DNA of 64,000 nucleotides from Arthrobacter sp. UNC362MFTsu5.1 (GTDB lineage Bacteria > Actinomycetota > Actinomycetes > Actinomycetales > Micrococcaceae), in the NCBI RefSeq assembly GCF_000685965.1, contig NZ_JMLE01000012.1, forward strand, positions 87,175 to 151,174. Reading direction: 5' to 3'. The translations under genes were made by a program, and so were the position numbers. The notes beneath the pieces are model-generated. The model did not search any database. It was not told the origin of the DNA and saw nothing but the letters and a program-made list of their open reading frames with translations. Of the stretch, positions 29,558 through 37,853 are shown one piece after another; position 1 is the first letter of the stretch; each line of letters opens with the position of its first letter.

Positions 29558-30453
29558 GTGTAGACCTTTCCGGGTTCCGGTTCAAAGATGCGGGCGTTTT
29601 CGATGCCGGGCAGGGCCGCCAGGGCACGGTATTCGGAGGCCATGGCCACGTAGTCGTCCGTTTCGGCGATGATGGCGGGCTTGCAGGCGATGGGGTCGCG
29701 GACCACGGCCATGCTGTCCGCGGTGGTGACCACCAGGGTGTAGAAACCGTCCAGCACCTTGCCCAGGTTCACGAGCGCCTCTTCGAGGGTGTCGCCCTGC
29801 TGCAGGCGGGAAGCCACGTAGCGGGCGCCCACCTCGGTGTCGTTTTCGGAGTCGAACACCACGCCTTCGCGTTTCAGGTCGCGCCGGACGGTGGCGTGGT
29901 TGGAGAAGGAGCCGTTGTGGACCAGGCACAGGTCGTCGGCCACGGAGAACGGGTGGGAGCCGCCGGCGGTCACCGCGGACTCGGTGGCCATCCGGGTGTG
30001 GGACAGGCCCTGGCTGCCTGACATGGCCTCGAGCCCGTGCTCGGCGGCGATGTCCATCGGGTGGCCCACGCTCTTCATCACGGCCACGTGCTCGCCGCGG
30101 CCGATGATGGTGGAGCCGGGAAGGGTTTCGCTGACCGCTTTCACCAGGAGATCGGTTCCGACGGCGGCGCTCACCAGGGTGGTGTCACCCACCACCCGTA
30201 CTGCAGCGGCGGCGTCGGCCGGAAGCATCGCGTCAAGGGAGGCCTTTACCTCCGGGAGCGCCATGCCCTGGTCCTTGCCCAGCAGGCTGAGGGTGGAGGT
30301 TCCGGCCGAGACCAGGCCCGGGGTGTTGTAGACGGCGAGGCCGGCTGAGTCCGGTCCGCGGTCCACGATCTGGCACATCATCGAGGACAGCAGGCTGCCC
30401 ATCTGGGGGTGCAGCAGGGGGTTGCGCAGCTGCAGCGCGGCGATTCCGCACAT
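29545..30453 (-). CDS. class II glutamine amidotransferase subunit (GlxB/MgsA type)
   Basis: 302 residues. The chain begins MCGIAAL, so processing exposes Cys2, the N-terminal nucleophile that releases ammonia from glutamine. Other family motifs are SHTRMATES, the glutamine loop HPFSVADDLCLVHNGSFSN and ENDTEVGARYVA. It is a separate version of the GltB N-terminal domain. Together with the two next genes it forms a three-subunit glutamate-synthase-like complex, whose usual electron partner GltD is not in the window. Confidence 0.9.
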   Translation of the reverse strand: MCGIAALQLRNPLLHPQMGSLLSSMMCQIVDRGPDSAGLAVYNTPGLVSAGTSTLSLLGKDQGMALPEVKASLDAMLPADAAAAVRVVGDTTLVSAAVGTDLLVKAVSETLPGSTIIGRGEHVAVMKSVGHPMDIAAEHGLEAMSGSQGLSHTRMATESAVTAGGSHPFSVADDLCLVHNGSFSNHATVRRDLKREGVVFDSENDTEVGARYVASRLQQGDTLEEALVNLGKVLDGFYTLVVTTADSMAVVRDPIACKPAIIAETDDYVAMASEYRALAALPGIENARIFEPEPGKVYTWSL

Positions 30454-30482
30454 GGTGGGATTCCTTTACTGGGTGGGAGTTG

Positions 30483-31883
30483 CTAGATCGAGGTGAGGTA
30501 GGTGCGGACTTCCCAGTCGCTGACCTGGTTGTGCCAGCTGAGGAATTCCTCTTCCTTGGCGTCGGCGTAGTACTTGCCGATCTCCGCGTCTCCGCTGAGG
30601 CTGGCCAGGATCACCGGGTCCCGGCGCAGGGCCTCCACGGCGTGCAGCAGGGTGGCCGGCAGCAGGTGGGCGTCCGGTTTGGACTCGCCCGGGCCCGACG
30701 GGTGCCCCGGATCCACGGAGTTTTCCACGCCGTCCAGGCCTGCCGAGATGGCCGTGGCAATGGCGAGGTAGGGGTTGGCTGAACCGTCCCCGGAGCGGAG
30801 TTCGATCCGTTTGTTGTCCGGCACGCGGATCATATGGGTGCGGTCGTTGCCCCCGAACGAGGCCTTCCGGGGAGACCAGGTGGCTCCGGACGAGCTGGTG
30901 GTGGCTCCGGAGCGCTTGTACGAATTGACGGTGGGGGCCAGGAACGCCTGCAGTGCCGGCGCGTGGTCCAAAATCCCTCCGATGAACGAGTAGGCGAGGG
31001 CCGAAAGCCCAAGTCCCCTGCCGCCGTCGTCCGCTCCACCCTCAACCGGGAACAGCGCCTCGGCGCCGGACCACAGCGACAGGTGGAAGTGGAGGCCCGT
31101 GCCCGTGCGGTCGGTGAAGGGCTTGGGCATGAAGGTGGCGGTCATGCCGCGCTGTTCCGCGAGGACGTTCAGGATGTAGCGCAGGGTGACCACGCGGTCG
31201 GCCGTGGTGAGGGCGTCGGCGTAGTTGAAGTTCTGCTCGAACTGCCCGGCGGCGTCCTCATGGTCGTTGGCGTAGTTGCCCCAGCCGAGGCCGTTCATCG
31301 CCTCCGAGATGGAGGTGAGGTGCTCATACATGCGGGTGACGCCGCGCGCGTCATAGCAGGGCCGGGGCGAGTCATCGCGGGCGTCGGCCGTGCTCAGGGA
31401 ACCGTCGGCGTTCTTGTTGACGAGGAAGTACTCCACTTCCGCCCCCACCTTGGCCTGCATTCCCTGGCCGGCCAGGCGGGCGAGCGTGTTTTTGAGGATG
31501 ACGCGCGGGGCGTAGGGCCAGGGCTTGCCGTCCACGTGCGGGTCGCAGTGGATGACCGCGAGCCCTTCCTTGATGAACGGCACGGGGGTGAAGGACGCCA
31601 GATCAGGAATGGCAATGAGGTCCGAATCCTGCGGCTTCTGCCCGATCAGCCCTGCTGCGTAGCCGGCAAACCCCATGGCGCCGGCCTCAAGCTGGTCTGC
31701 GGCTTCGACCGGAACGAGCTTGGCGCACGGCTTGCCCGTCATGTCGACGAACGTGGCCAGAATGAACCGCACGTCATGGGCCCTGGCGATGTCCGCGAGG
31801 GAGATGTGGTCAGCCTCGGCCGGCAATGGGGCGGTAGATAGCGCTGGGGCGCTTGGTACTTCAGGGGTTGCGACACTGGTCAT
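30483..31883 (-). CDS. glutamine synthetase family ligase, GlnT/GmaS-like (type III)
   Basis: 466 residues. Motifs of the GS catalytic domain: ATP/metal segments AKVGAEVEYFLV, DHEDAAGQFEQNFNYADALTTADR and FMPKPFTDRTGTGLHFHLSL, then NRIELRSGDGSANPYLA-like end (KRIELRSGDG). This branch contains rhizobial GlnT and gamma-glutamylmethylamide synthetase GmaS, so the product may be glutamine or a gamma-glutamyl amide; I cannot decide. The annotated start is ATG 31883 (AGGA 8 nt upstream); an in-frame TTG at 31901 is unlikely. It leads the operon and diverges from an ammonium transporter. Confidence 0.9.
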   Translation of the reverse strand: MTSVATPEVPSAPALSTAPLPAEADHISLADIARAHDVRFILATFVDMTGKPCAKLVPVEAADQLEAGAMGFAGYAAGLIGQKPQDSDLIAIPDLASFTPVPFIKEGLAVIHCDPHVDGKPWPYAPRVILKNTLARLAGQGMQAKVGAEVEYFLVNKNADGSLSTADARDDSPRPCYDARGVTRMYEHLTSISEAMNGLGWGNYANDHEDAAGQFEQNFNYADALTTADRVVTLRYILNVLAEQRGMTATFMPKPFTDRTGTGLHFHLSLWSGAEALFPVEGGADDGGRGLGLSALAYSFIGGILDHAPALQAFLAPTVNSYKRSGATTSSSGATWSPRKASFGGNDRTHMIRVPDNKRIELRSGDGSANPYLAIATAISAGLDGVENSVDPGHPSGPGESKPDAHLLPATLLHAVEALRRDPVILASLSGDAEIGKYYADAKEEEFLSWHNQVSDWEVRTYLTSI

Positions 31884-32129
31884 CGGAACTGTCCTGTTCA
31901 ATTGGTGTTACCTGAGGGGAAACGTTGTTGAACCACAGTAGTCAAATGGATGTTACAGGCGTGCGCCCCGCTTGTTAAATCGGCGTGACGTGGCCAATCG
32001 CGATCGCAACCGGAAATTTACGCCCGCGAAACCCACAATCGTTCACTGTCACGAATCATGGTTTCATCCCACGGTTACTTTTTTGTGCCGCCGTTTCCCC
32101 GGCGGATACCCCCTTCTGATTGGAGTTCC
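31884..32129. promoter_or_regulatory. divergent promoter region, ligase operon / ammonium transporter
   Basis: AT-richer than its surroundings. Three GlnR-half-site-like 5-mers (GTCAC, GTTTC, GTTAC at about 32048-32078) are spaced by 13 bp instead of the 11 bp known for GlnR boxes, so nitrogen control is possible but not shown. No -35/-10 pair was assigned. Confidence 0.35.
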
Positions 32130-33419
32130 ATGAATTCTGGAGACGTCGCCTGGATCCTCGCCGCGGGCGCACTACTGTGCATCATGATCCCCGGCCTTGC
32201 CCTGTTCTACGGAGGCATGGTCGGTTCCCGCAGGATCCTGAACATGATGATGATGTGCTTCGGCGGAATGAGCATCGTGGCCGTCCTGTGGGCCGTGTTC
32301 GGCTACTCCATGGTCTTCGGCAATTCCATTGGTGGCGCCGGACTCCTCGGTGATGTCACCGAGTACTTCGGCATGGAGAAATTACTGGCCGAGGACCCGA
32401 ACGCGCCCATCCCCACGGCCCTGTTCGCAGCCTTCCAGCTGTTCTTTGCCGGGATCACCACGGCAATCATCGCCGGCGCTGCCGCCGGACGAATGAAGTT
32501 CGGCGCGTGGATGACCTTCGCCGCCCTCTGGGCCACGCTGGTCTACTTTCCGGTCGCCCACTGGGTGTTCGCCTTCACCTCGGCGGACGGCTCCGTGACC
32601 GGCGGCTGGATCGTCAACAGCCTCAAGGCAGTCGACTTCGCCGGCGGTACCGCGGTCCACATGAACGCGGGAATCGCGGCCCTCGCCCTCGCCCTGGTCC
32701 TCGGACGCAGCGCCGGCTGGCCCAAGAGCGAACACACCAAACCCCACAGCCGTCCGCTGGTGCTGGTGGGCGCCGGGCTCCTCTGGGCCGGATGGTTCGG
32801 CTTCAACGCAGGGTCCGCACTCACCGCCGGCCAGTCCGCGTCCGTGGTATTCCTCAACACCGCCGTCGCCGCGTGTGCCGGCCTGCTCGCCTGGACGCTC
32901 GTGGAGCGCATCCGCCTGGGCAGCGCCAGCAGCATGGGCGCAGCTTCCGGCCTGATCTCGGCCCTCGTTGCCATCACTCCTGCCTGTGGCGCCGTCAGCC
33001 CCCTGGGCGCCCTGGCCATCGGCCTCATCGCCGGCGCCGTGTGCTCCCTGGCCATTGAGCTGAAGTTCCGGCTCGGCTTCGACGATTCACTCGACGTGGT
33101 GGGCGTCCACCTGGTGGGCGGCATCCTGGGAACCCTCCTGATCGGCTTCTTCGCCACCGAGGCCGCCCCCAACAAGGTGAACGGGCTGTTCTACGGCGGC
33201 GGCTTTGAGCTCCTCGGGGTCCAGACGATCGCCACGCTGGCCGTGCTCGCCTACTCCTTCGTGGTGACGTGGATCATCGCCAAGGTCCTCAACATGACCA
33301 TGGGCCTGCGCATCCATGAAGCCGACGAACTGCGCGGCATCGACATCGCCGCGCACTCCGAGGCCGCCTACCTCAGCGACGAAGAGCCCGTGGAGCTCGG
33401 CTCGCCCCACCGCGCCTAA
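32130..33419 (+). CDS. amt: ammonium transporter, AmtB family
   Basis: 429 residues with 11 membrane segments. Amt signatures are present (GLALFYGGMV, FAGGTAVHMNAGIAALAL, WFGFNAGSAL, DDSLDVVGVHLVGG). It carries ammonium inward. The start is ATG 32130 with TGGAG upstream; further upstream extension is non-membrane and unlikely. It is divergent from the ligase operon. A second paralogue lies at 52358; this one has a shorter N-terminal periplasmic stretch. Confidence 0.93.
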   Translation: MNSGDVAWILAAGALLCIMIPGLALFYGGMVGSRRILNMMMMCFGGMSIVAVLWAVFGYSMVFGNSIGGAGLLGDVTEYFGMEKLLAEDPNAPIPTALFAAFQLFFAGITTAIIAGAAAGRMKFGAWMTFAALWATLVYFPVAHWVFAFTSADGSVTGGWIVNSLKAVDFAGGTAVHMNAGIAALALALVLGRSAGWPKSEHTKPHSRPLVLVGAGLLWAGWFGFNAGSALTAGQSASVVFLNTAVAACAGLLAWTLVERIRLGSASSMGAASGLISALVAITPACGAVSPLGALAIGLIAGAVCSLAIELKFRLGFDDSLDVVGVHLVGGILGTLLIGFFATEAAPNKVNGLFYGGGFELLGVQTIATLAVLAYSFVVTWIIAKVLNMTMGLRIHEADELRGIDIAAHSEAAYLSDEEPVELGSPHRA

Positions 33420-33469
33420 GGTCCCCGAGCCGAGCGCGGGAACAGACGTTGGCCGCTGCTCCCGTAATG

Positions 33470-33532
33470 AATCCGAGGCTTGTCCGCCAAGCCGTACCGT
33501 CAAGGTAGGCGATCGCGGACAAGCCTCGGATT
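33470..33532. terminator. dispersed long hairpin, family A copy 2 (bidirectional terminator)
   Basis: A perfect 18-bp stem (33470-33487 with 33515-33532) with a 27-nt loop, which has its own inner pairing (TACC with GGTA). Between the convergent amt and nagB genes. Its arms match the element at 24206 with one difference, and the loop length is identical. Confidence 0.8.
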
Positions 33533-33565
33533 CTTTGTGTTCTCCTGAGCTGGCTGCGTGTATTC

Positions 33566-34372
33566 CTAAGCCGGCTGCCGCAGCCAGGGCCGGGTGGGCG
33601 TTTGGCCCAGCTGGTCGTTGAACTCCTGGGCTTCGCGGTAGTAGTCCAGCAGGCTCAGGCGGGACGCGGCCGCCGGATCCAGGATGACCACGGCCCGGCG
33701 GTGAAGCTGCAGCACCGACGCCGGGCAGTGTGCGCTGACCGGGCCTTCCACCATGGCCTGGACGGCATCAGCCTTGTTGTCCCCCATGGCCACGAGGACC
33801 GCCAGCCCGGCCTCGCGGATCGTCCCGAGCCCCTGGGTCAGGCACAGCCTGGGAACGTCGCCGGCCGGGAAAAAACGCGCGTTGTCGGCGCGGGTGGCTC
33901 CGGCAAGGGTCTTCACCCGGGTACGGGAGACCAGCGACGAGGTGGGCTCGTTGAACCCGATATGGCCGTTCGCGCCGATGCCGAGGATCTGGATGTCCAC
34001 CCCGCCGGCCGCCGTGATGGCTGCGTCGTAGCGCTCGGCTTCCGCGACGAGGTCCGGAGCATCCCCGTGCGGGGTCATGAGTTGCGCCAGCGGCAGGTCC
34101 ACGTGGTCGACGAATTCCCGCCGGATGGTGGAGTAGTAGCTCTGCTCGTGCTCCGGCGGCAGCCCGGCGTACTCATCCAGGGTGAAGGCCGTGACCTGGC
34201 TGAAGCCCAACTGCTCTTCGCGGTGCCGGCGGATCAGTTCCTGGTAGGTGGACTTCGGCGAACCGCCCGTGGCCAGCCCGAGGACGGCCGGGCCCTGGCG
34301 GACCCTGGCTTCGATGATGTCAGCGGCCCGGCCCCCTACGTGGTCCGCGGACTCACACAGAATAATCTGCAC
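33566..34372 (-). CDS. nagB: glucosamine-6-phosphate deaminase
   Basis: 268 residues. Converts glucosamine-6-phosphate to fructose-6-phosphate and ammonia. Motifs: ATGGSPKSTY (phosphate), TLDEYAGL (catalytic Asp) and ILGIGANGHIGFNEP with its His/Glu. Length matches bacterial NagB. It overlaps nagA by 20 bp, is co-directional with the PTS EIIC gene and is the last gene of this operon before a bidirectional hairpin. Confidence 0.96.
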   Translation of the reverse strand: MQIILCESADHVGGRAADIIEARVRQGPAVLGLATGGSPKSTYQELIRRHREEQLGFSQVTAFTLDEYAGLPPEHEQSYYSTIRREFVDHVDLPLAQLMTPHGDAPDLVAEAERYDAAITAAGGVDIQILGIGANGHIGFNEPTSSLVSRTRVKTLAGATRADNARFFPAGDVPRLCLTQGLGTIREAGLAVLVAMGDNKADAVQAMVEGPVSAHCPASVLQLHRRAVVILDPAAASRLSLLDYYREAQEFNDQLGQTPTRPWLRQPA

Positions 34373-35642
34373 GCGTTTTCCTTTCCTGCGTTAGTGGTGT
34401 GCCGGCCCGGTAGACCTGCAGCAGTTCGAGTTTTTCGGTGGTCACCAGGATGTCGGCGCGGTACCCCCTGGTGAGGGAGCCAATCTGTCCGGACCCCGGC
34501 CGGTCCAGGCCGATCAGGCGGGCGGGTGTGGCCGACGCCGCCGTGACAGCATCAGCCAGGGGCACTCCCCATTCGACGCAGCGGCGGACGTTTTCCAGCA
34601 GCAGGCTGGTTGCCCCGGCGATGGCACCGGGCCGGGCATCGCCTTCCGCGGGGACCAGGCGCGCCACCCGGTCCCGGACCAGCACGTCCAGGCTGCCGAG
34701 GGTGTAGTGGCCGTCGGACATTCCGGCCGCTGCCATGGCATCCGTAATCAGCGCGACCGAGCCCGGGCCCACCAGGTCAAAGACCATGCGGACGATCTCC
34801 GGGTCCAGGTGCACGCCGTCGGCGACCAGTTCCAGGACCATCCGGCCGGGCGACTGCCGTGCGGCCTGTAGCAGGACGGGGATTGGTCCGGGCGTCCGGT
34901 GCCCCAGCGGGGGCATCCGGTTGAACAGGTGCGTGGCGGACCAGGGACCGCCGCCGCCGGCCAGCGGGCCGGCGTCGTCGCTGTCTAAGGCCCAGCCCAG
35001 GGCTTCCCGCGTCTGCGCCGCCGTGGCGCCGGTGTGGCCAAGGGACGGAACCACGCCATAGTCCCGGCACAGGGCCACGAGTTCGGCAAAGTACGGCGTT
35101 TCCGGTGCCAGCGTGATGGACCGCACCGTTCCCTGCCCCGCTTCAAGCCACTCCTGCAGCAGCGCCGGGTCGCCGTCGATGATGGCCGCCGGGTCTTGGG
35201 CCCCGCACATGCTCCTGGTGATGAACGGTCCTTCCAGGTGCAGGCCGTCCAGGGTGCCGTCCTGCACCAGCTCCCGCAGCGCCGTGATCTGCTCGAGCAG
35301 TACCTCCGACGGCGCCGAAACGAGCGAGGCGAGCACCGACGTCGTACCCTGCCCGGCGTGATAATCCGCCGCCCGGCGGGCGCCGTCGGCATCCGCGGAG
35401 AAGGTGTGCCCCACGGCGCCGTGGCAGTGCACGTCCACCAGCCCCGGCAGGATGACCGGAACCTGCGTTGTTTCGACGTCGACGCCGGCGGGCAGTTCCG
35501 CCGTCGGGCCGCACCACTCGATGCTCCCCCCGGCGATCACCACGGTGCCGTCCTCGATCACGCCGTCCCCTGCCCGGCCGGTGACGAGGCGCCCACGCAG
35601 CCCCGGCAGGGTCAGCCCCGGTGCGCCGGCTTCAGCTTGCAT
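34353..35642 (-). CDS. nagA: N-acetylglucosamine-6-phosphate deacetylase
   Basis: 429 residues of the amidohydrolase superfamily. It removes acetate from GlcNAc-6-phosphate to feed NagB. Metal and catalytic motifs: DVHCHGAVGH, HLEGPFI, SLGHTGA, HLFNRM and TDAMAAAG (catalytic Asp). It overlaps the EIIC gene by 11 bp and nagB by 20 bp, so the three are translationally coupled. Somewhat longer than the E. coli enzyme because of an extended N-terminus. Confidence 0.95.
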   Translation of the reverse strand: MQAEAGAPGLTLPGLRGRLVTGRAGDGVIEDGTVVIAGGSIEWCGPTAELPAGVDVETTQVPVILPGLVDVHCHGAVGHTFSADADGARRAADYHAGQGTTSVLASLVSAPSEVLLEQITALRELVQDGTLDGLHLEGPFITRSMCGAQDPAAIIDGDPALLQEWLEAGQGTVRSITLAPETPYFAELVALCRDYGVVPSLGHTGATAAQTREALGWALDSDDAGPLAGGGGPWSATHLFNRMPPLGHRTPGPIPVLLQAARQSPGRMVLELVADGVHLDPEIVRMVFDLVGPGSVALITDAMAAAGMSDGHYTLGSLDVLVRDRVARLVPAEGDARPGAIAGATSLLLENVRRCVEWGVPLADAVTAASATPARLIGLDRPGSGQIGSLTRGYRADILVTTEKLELLQVYRAGTPLTQERKTRADYSV

Positions 35643-36906
35643 CGGCTTTGGCCATCGAACCGTTCTCGTCGGTTTCGTCTTCGCGGCCCATGGTACGGAG
35701 GTTCCAGCGCCGGATCACGAAGCGGAACACCACGTAGTACACGGCCGCGTAGCCCAGGCCGATGGGCACCAGCCACAGCGGGTTCTGCGCGATCCCGAAG
35801 TTGAGGACGTAGTCGATGGCACCGGCGGAGAAGCCGAATCCGTGATGGATGCCCAGGAAATTGACCAGCATCATGGACGTTCCGGTCAGGACGGCGTGGA
35901 CGATGTAGAGCGGCCAGGCCACGAACATGAAGGAGAATTCCAGCGGTTCGGTGATGCCGGTGAGGAAGGCGGTGAGGCCGGTGGAGAGCATCACGCCGCC
36001 CACGATCTTCTTCTGGGACGGCTTGGCCTCGTGCCAGATCGCGAGGGCGGCCGCGGGCAGGGCGAACATCATGATGGGGAAGAACCCGGTCATGAACACG
36101 CCGGCGGAGGGATCACCGGCGAAGAACCGGTTCAGGTCGCCGTGGGCGCCGTTGTAGTCGCCGATGATGAACCAGACGATCGAGTTCAGGATGTGGTGTA
36201 GTCCCAGCGGGATGAGCAGCCGGTTGAGCGTGCCATAAATGCCGCTGCCCACCACGGTGTTGTCCGCCACCGTGTTGCCCACGGCCGTCAGTCCGGAGTT
36301 GAAGAACGGGTAGATGAGGGCCATGACCACGCCGATGATGATGGCGGCAAAGGAGGTCAGGATGGGCACCAGGCGGCGGCCGGCGAAGAATCCGAGCCAG
36401 TCCGGCAGGGTGGTCCGGTGGAACTTCTGCCACAGCCACGCCGTGGTCAGGCCCATCACGATGCCGGCGAGCACGCCGTAGTTGATGACGGGATCCTTGC
36501 CGCCCTCCGGGGCGGCGCCCAGCACCAGCGGTGCCATGACTTTGAAGACGTTGGTCAGGACCAGGAAGCCGACGACGGCGGCCAGCGCCGTTGATCCGTC
36601 GCCCTTCTTGGCGAAGCCGAAGGAAATGCCGACGGCGAAGAGCAGCGGAAGGTTCTCGAACAGGGCGCCGCCGGCGGCGCCGATCACTTGGGCAACGGTG
36701 GTGAGGCCTTCGAACCTGCCCAGCAGGTCGTCCTGGCCCAGGCGCAGGAGGAGCGCGGCGGCGGGGAGGGCGGCGATGGGGAGCATGAGGCTGCGGCCGA
36801 ATCGCTGCAGGTTCTGCAGCGCTTTGCCGCTGCCCTTGGCCTTGCCCGGGGCCGGTGCGGCCAGCGGGCCTGCCGCGGCGGAAGCGGACGGGTTTTCCGT
36901 GGACAT
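35632..36906 (-). CDS. PTS GlcNAc transporter, EIIC subunit
   Basis: 424 residues of the EIIC_1 (glucose/GlcNAc) family, with about ten membrane segments and conserved cores (PIAALPAAALLLRLG, ENLPLLFAVGISFG, GFFPIMMFALPAAALAIWH, GITEPLEFSFMFVAWPLY). The GITEPLEF motif carries the sugar-binding Glu. In E. coli NagE the EIIC, EIIB and EIIA domains form one chain; here EIIC is alone and B and A are encoded divergently. GAGGAACCCC precedes the ATG. Confidence 0.93.
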   Translation of the reverse strand: MSTENPSASAAAGPLAAPAPGKAKGSGKALQNLQRFGRSLMLPIAALPAAALLLRLGQDDLLGRFEGLTTVAQVIGAAGGALFENLPLLFAVGISFGFAKKGDGSTALAAVVGFLVLTNVFKVMAPLVLGAAPEGGKDPVINYGVLAGIVMGLTTAWLWQKFHRTTLPDWLGFFAGRRLVPILTSFAAIIIGVVMALIYPFFNSGLTAVGNTVADNTVVGSGIYGTLNRLLIPLGLHHILNSIVWFIIGDYNGAHGDLNRFFAGDPSAGVFMTGFFPIMMFALPAAALAIWHEAKPSQKKIVGGVMLSTGLTAFLTGITEPLEFSFMFVAWPLYIVHAVLTGTSMMLVNFLGIHHGFGFSAGAIDYVLNFGIAQNPLWLVPIGLGYAAVYYVVFRFVIRRWNLRTMGREDETDENGSMAKADAS

Positions 36907-36970
36907 GGGGTTCCTCGTTTCGAAAAGGCGGTGCTTGTGCGGGGATGCGGGATTCAGTAGAGTTTTGCTA

Positions 36971-36986
36971 ACTGGTTATAACCAGT
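36971..36986. promoter_or_regulatory. dre-type DasR/NagR operator
   Basis: ACTGGTTATAACCAGT is a perfect 16-bp palindrome in the gap between the divergent EIIC and EIIB genes. It equals the DasR consensus ACTGGTCTAGACCAGT except for the central four bases. It should serve both arms of the GlcNAc regulon. Confidence 0.88.
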
Positions 36987-37091
36987 GACAATCATCACTG
37001 TGAAGTGCACCGGGCTTAGTTGTCAACCTCAGGCAGGAAAAATGCTTCAGGACCGGCCGGACTCACCGCAAAACGACCAACAGGAGTGGAC

Positions 37092-37322
37092 ATGTCCAAA
37101 GCAGAAATCATCCTCGCCGCCCTGGGCGGGGCCGAGAACGTTGAAGAGATCGAGGGGTGCATCACCCGCCTGCGCACCGAAGTGGTGGATGCGGGAAAGG
37201 TTGACGAGGCAGCCCTCAAGGCCGCGGGCGCCCACGGCGTCATGATGTCCGGCACGGTGGTCCAGGTTGTGGTGGGCCCCGAGGCGGAAAGCCTGGCCGA
37301 AGACATCCAGGACCTGATGTGA
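37092..37322 (+). CDS. PTS glucose/GlcNAc EIIB subunit
   Basis: 76 residues, the small EIIB domain of the glucose superfamily. The phosphorylated Cys is Cys23 in EGCITRLR. It passes phosphate from EIIA to the sugar at EIIC. ATG 37092 has CAGGAG 8 nt before it, preferred to upstream in-frame starts. The stop overlaps the GTG of the EIIA gene. Confidence 0.93.
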   Translation: MSKAEIILAALGGAENVEEIEGCITRLRTEVVDAGKVDEAALKAAGAHGVMMSGTVVQVVVGPEAESLAEDIQDLM

Positions 37323-37849
37323 GCACGCCTGAGGTACGCATGGCTCCTGAAGTGGGCACGGCCGCACCGGCCGGGGCCATCAGTGTGGCTTCTCCCCTGC
37401 CCGGGCGGCTCATCCCGCTCAGCGAGGTGCCGGACCCGGTGTTCGCCAAGGGACTCGTCGGCGGAGGTGCCGCCGTCGTGCCGGACGATGACGCCGGGGT
37501 GATCACCGCCGTCGCGCCCCTGGACGGCAAGGTCATCAAGGTCATGCCGCATGCGTACATCGTCCAGCACGCCTCAGGACCCGCAGTGCTGGTCCACGTG
37601 GGCATCGATACGGTCGGGCTGAAGGGCGAGGGCTTCAGCGTGCTGGCGCAGAAGGGCGACCAGGTCCGCGCCGGCGATCCCATGATCAGCGTTGACGTGG
37701 CCTTTGTCCGCTCGAAAAACCTCAGCATGTGCAGTCCCGTGGTGATCCTGGACAGCGCACCGGACGCCATTGAGCCTCCGGCCCCGGGCGGCCGGGTGGA
37801 AGCCGGTGGGTACCTGTTCAGCCTGCCCGGGAAAATTCCGGAAAAATAG
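37319..37849 (+). CDS. PTS glucose-family EIIA subunit
   Basis: 176 residues, Crr-like EIIA. The two active-site histidines are His78 (MPHAY) and the phosphoacceptor His93 (VLVHVGIDTV). GTG start inside the EIIB stop (GTGA). It is next to the EIIB and DasR-like genes, so it probably serves the GlcNAc EIIC gene across the divergent promoter. The C-terminal tail is short. Confidence 0.93.
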   Translation: MSTPEVRMAPEVGTAAPAGAISVASPLPGRLIPLSEVPDPVFAKGLVGGGAAVVPDDDAGVITAVAPLDGKVIKVMPHAYIVQHASGPAVLVHVGIDTVGLKGEGFSVLAQKGDQVRAGDPMISVDVAFVRSKNLSMCSPVVILDSAPDAIEPPAPGGRVEAGGYLFSLPGKIPEK

Positions 37850-37853
37850 GGAC

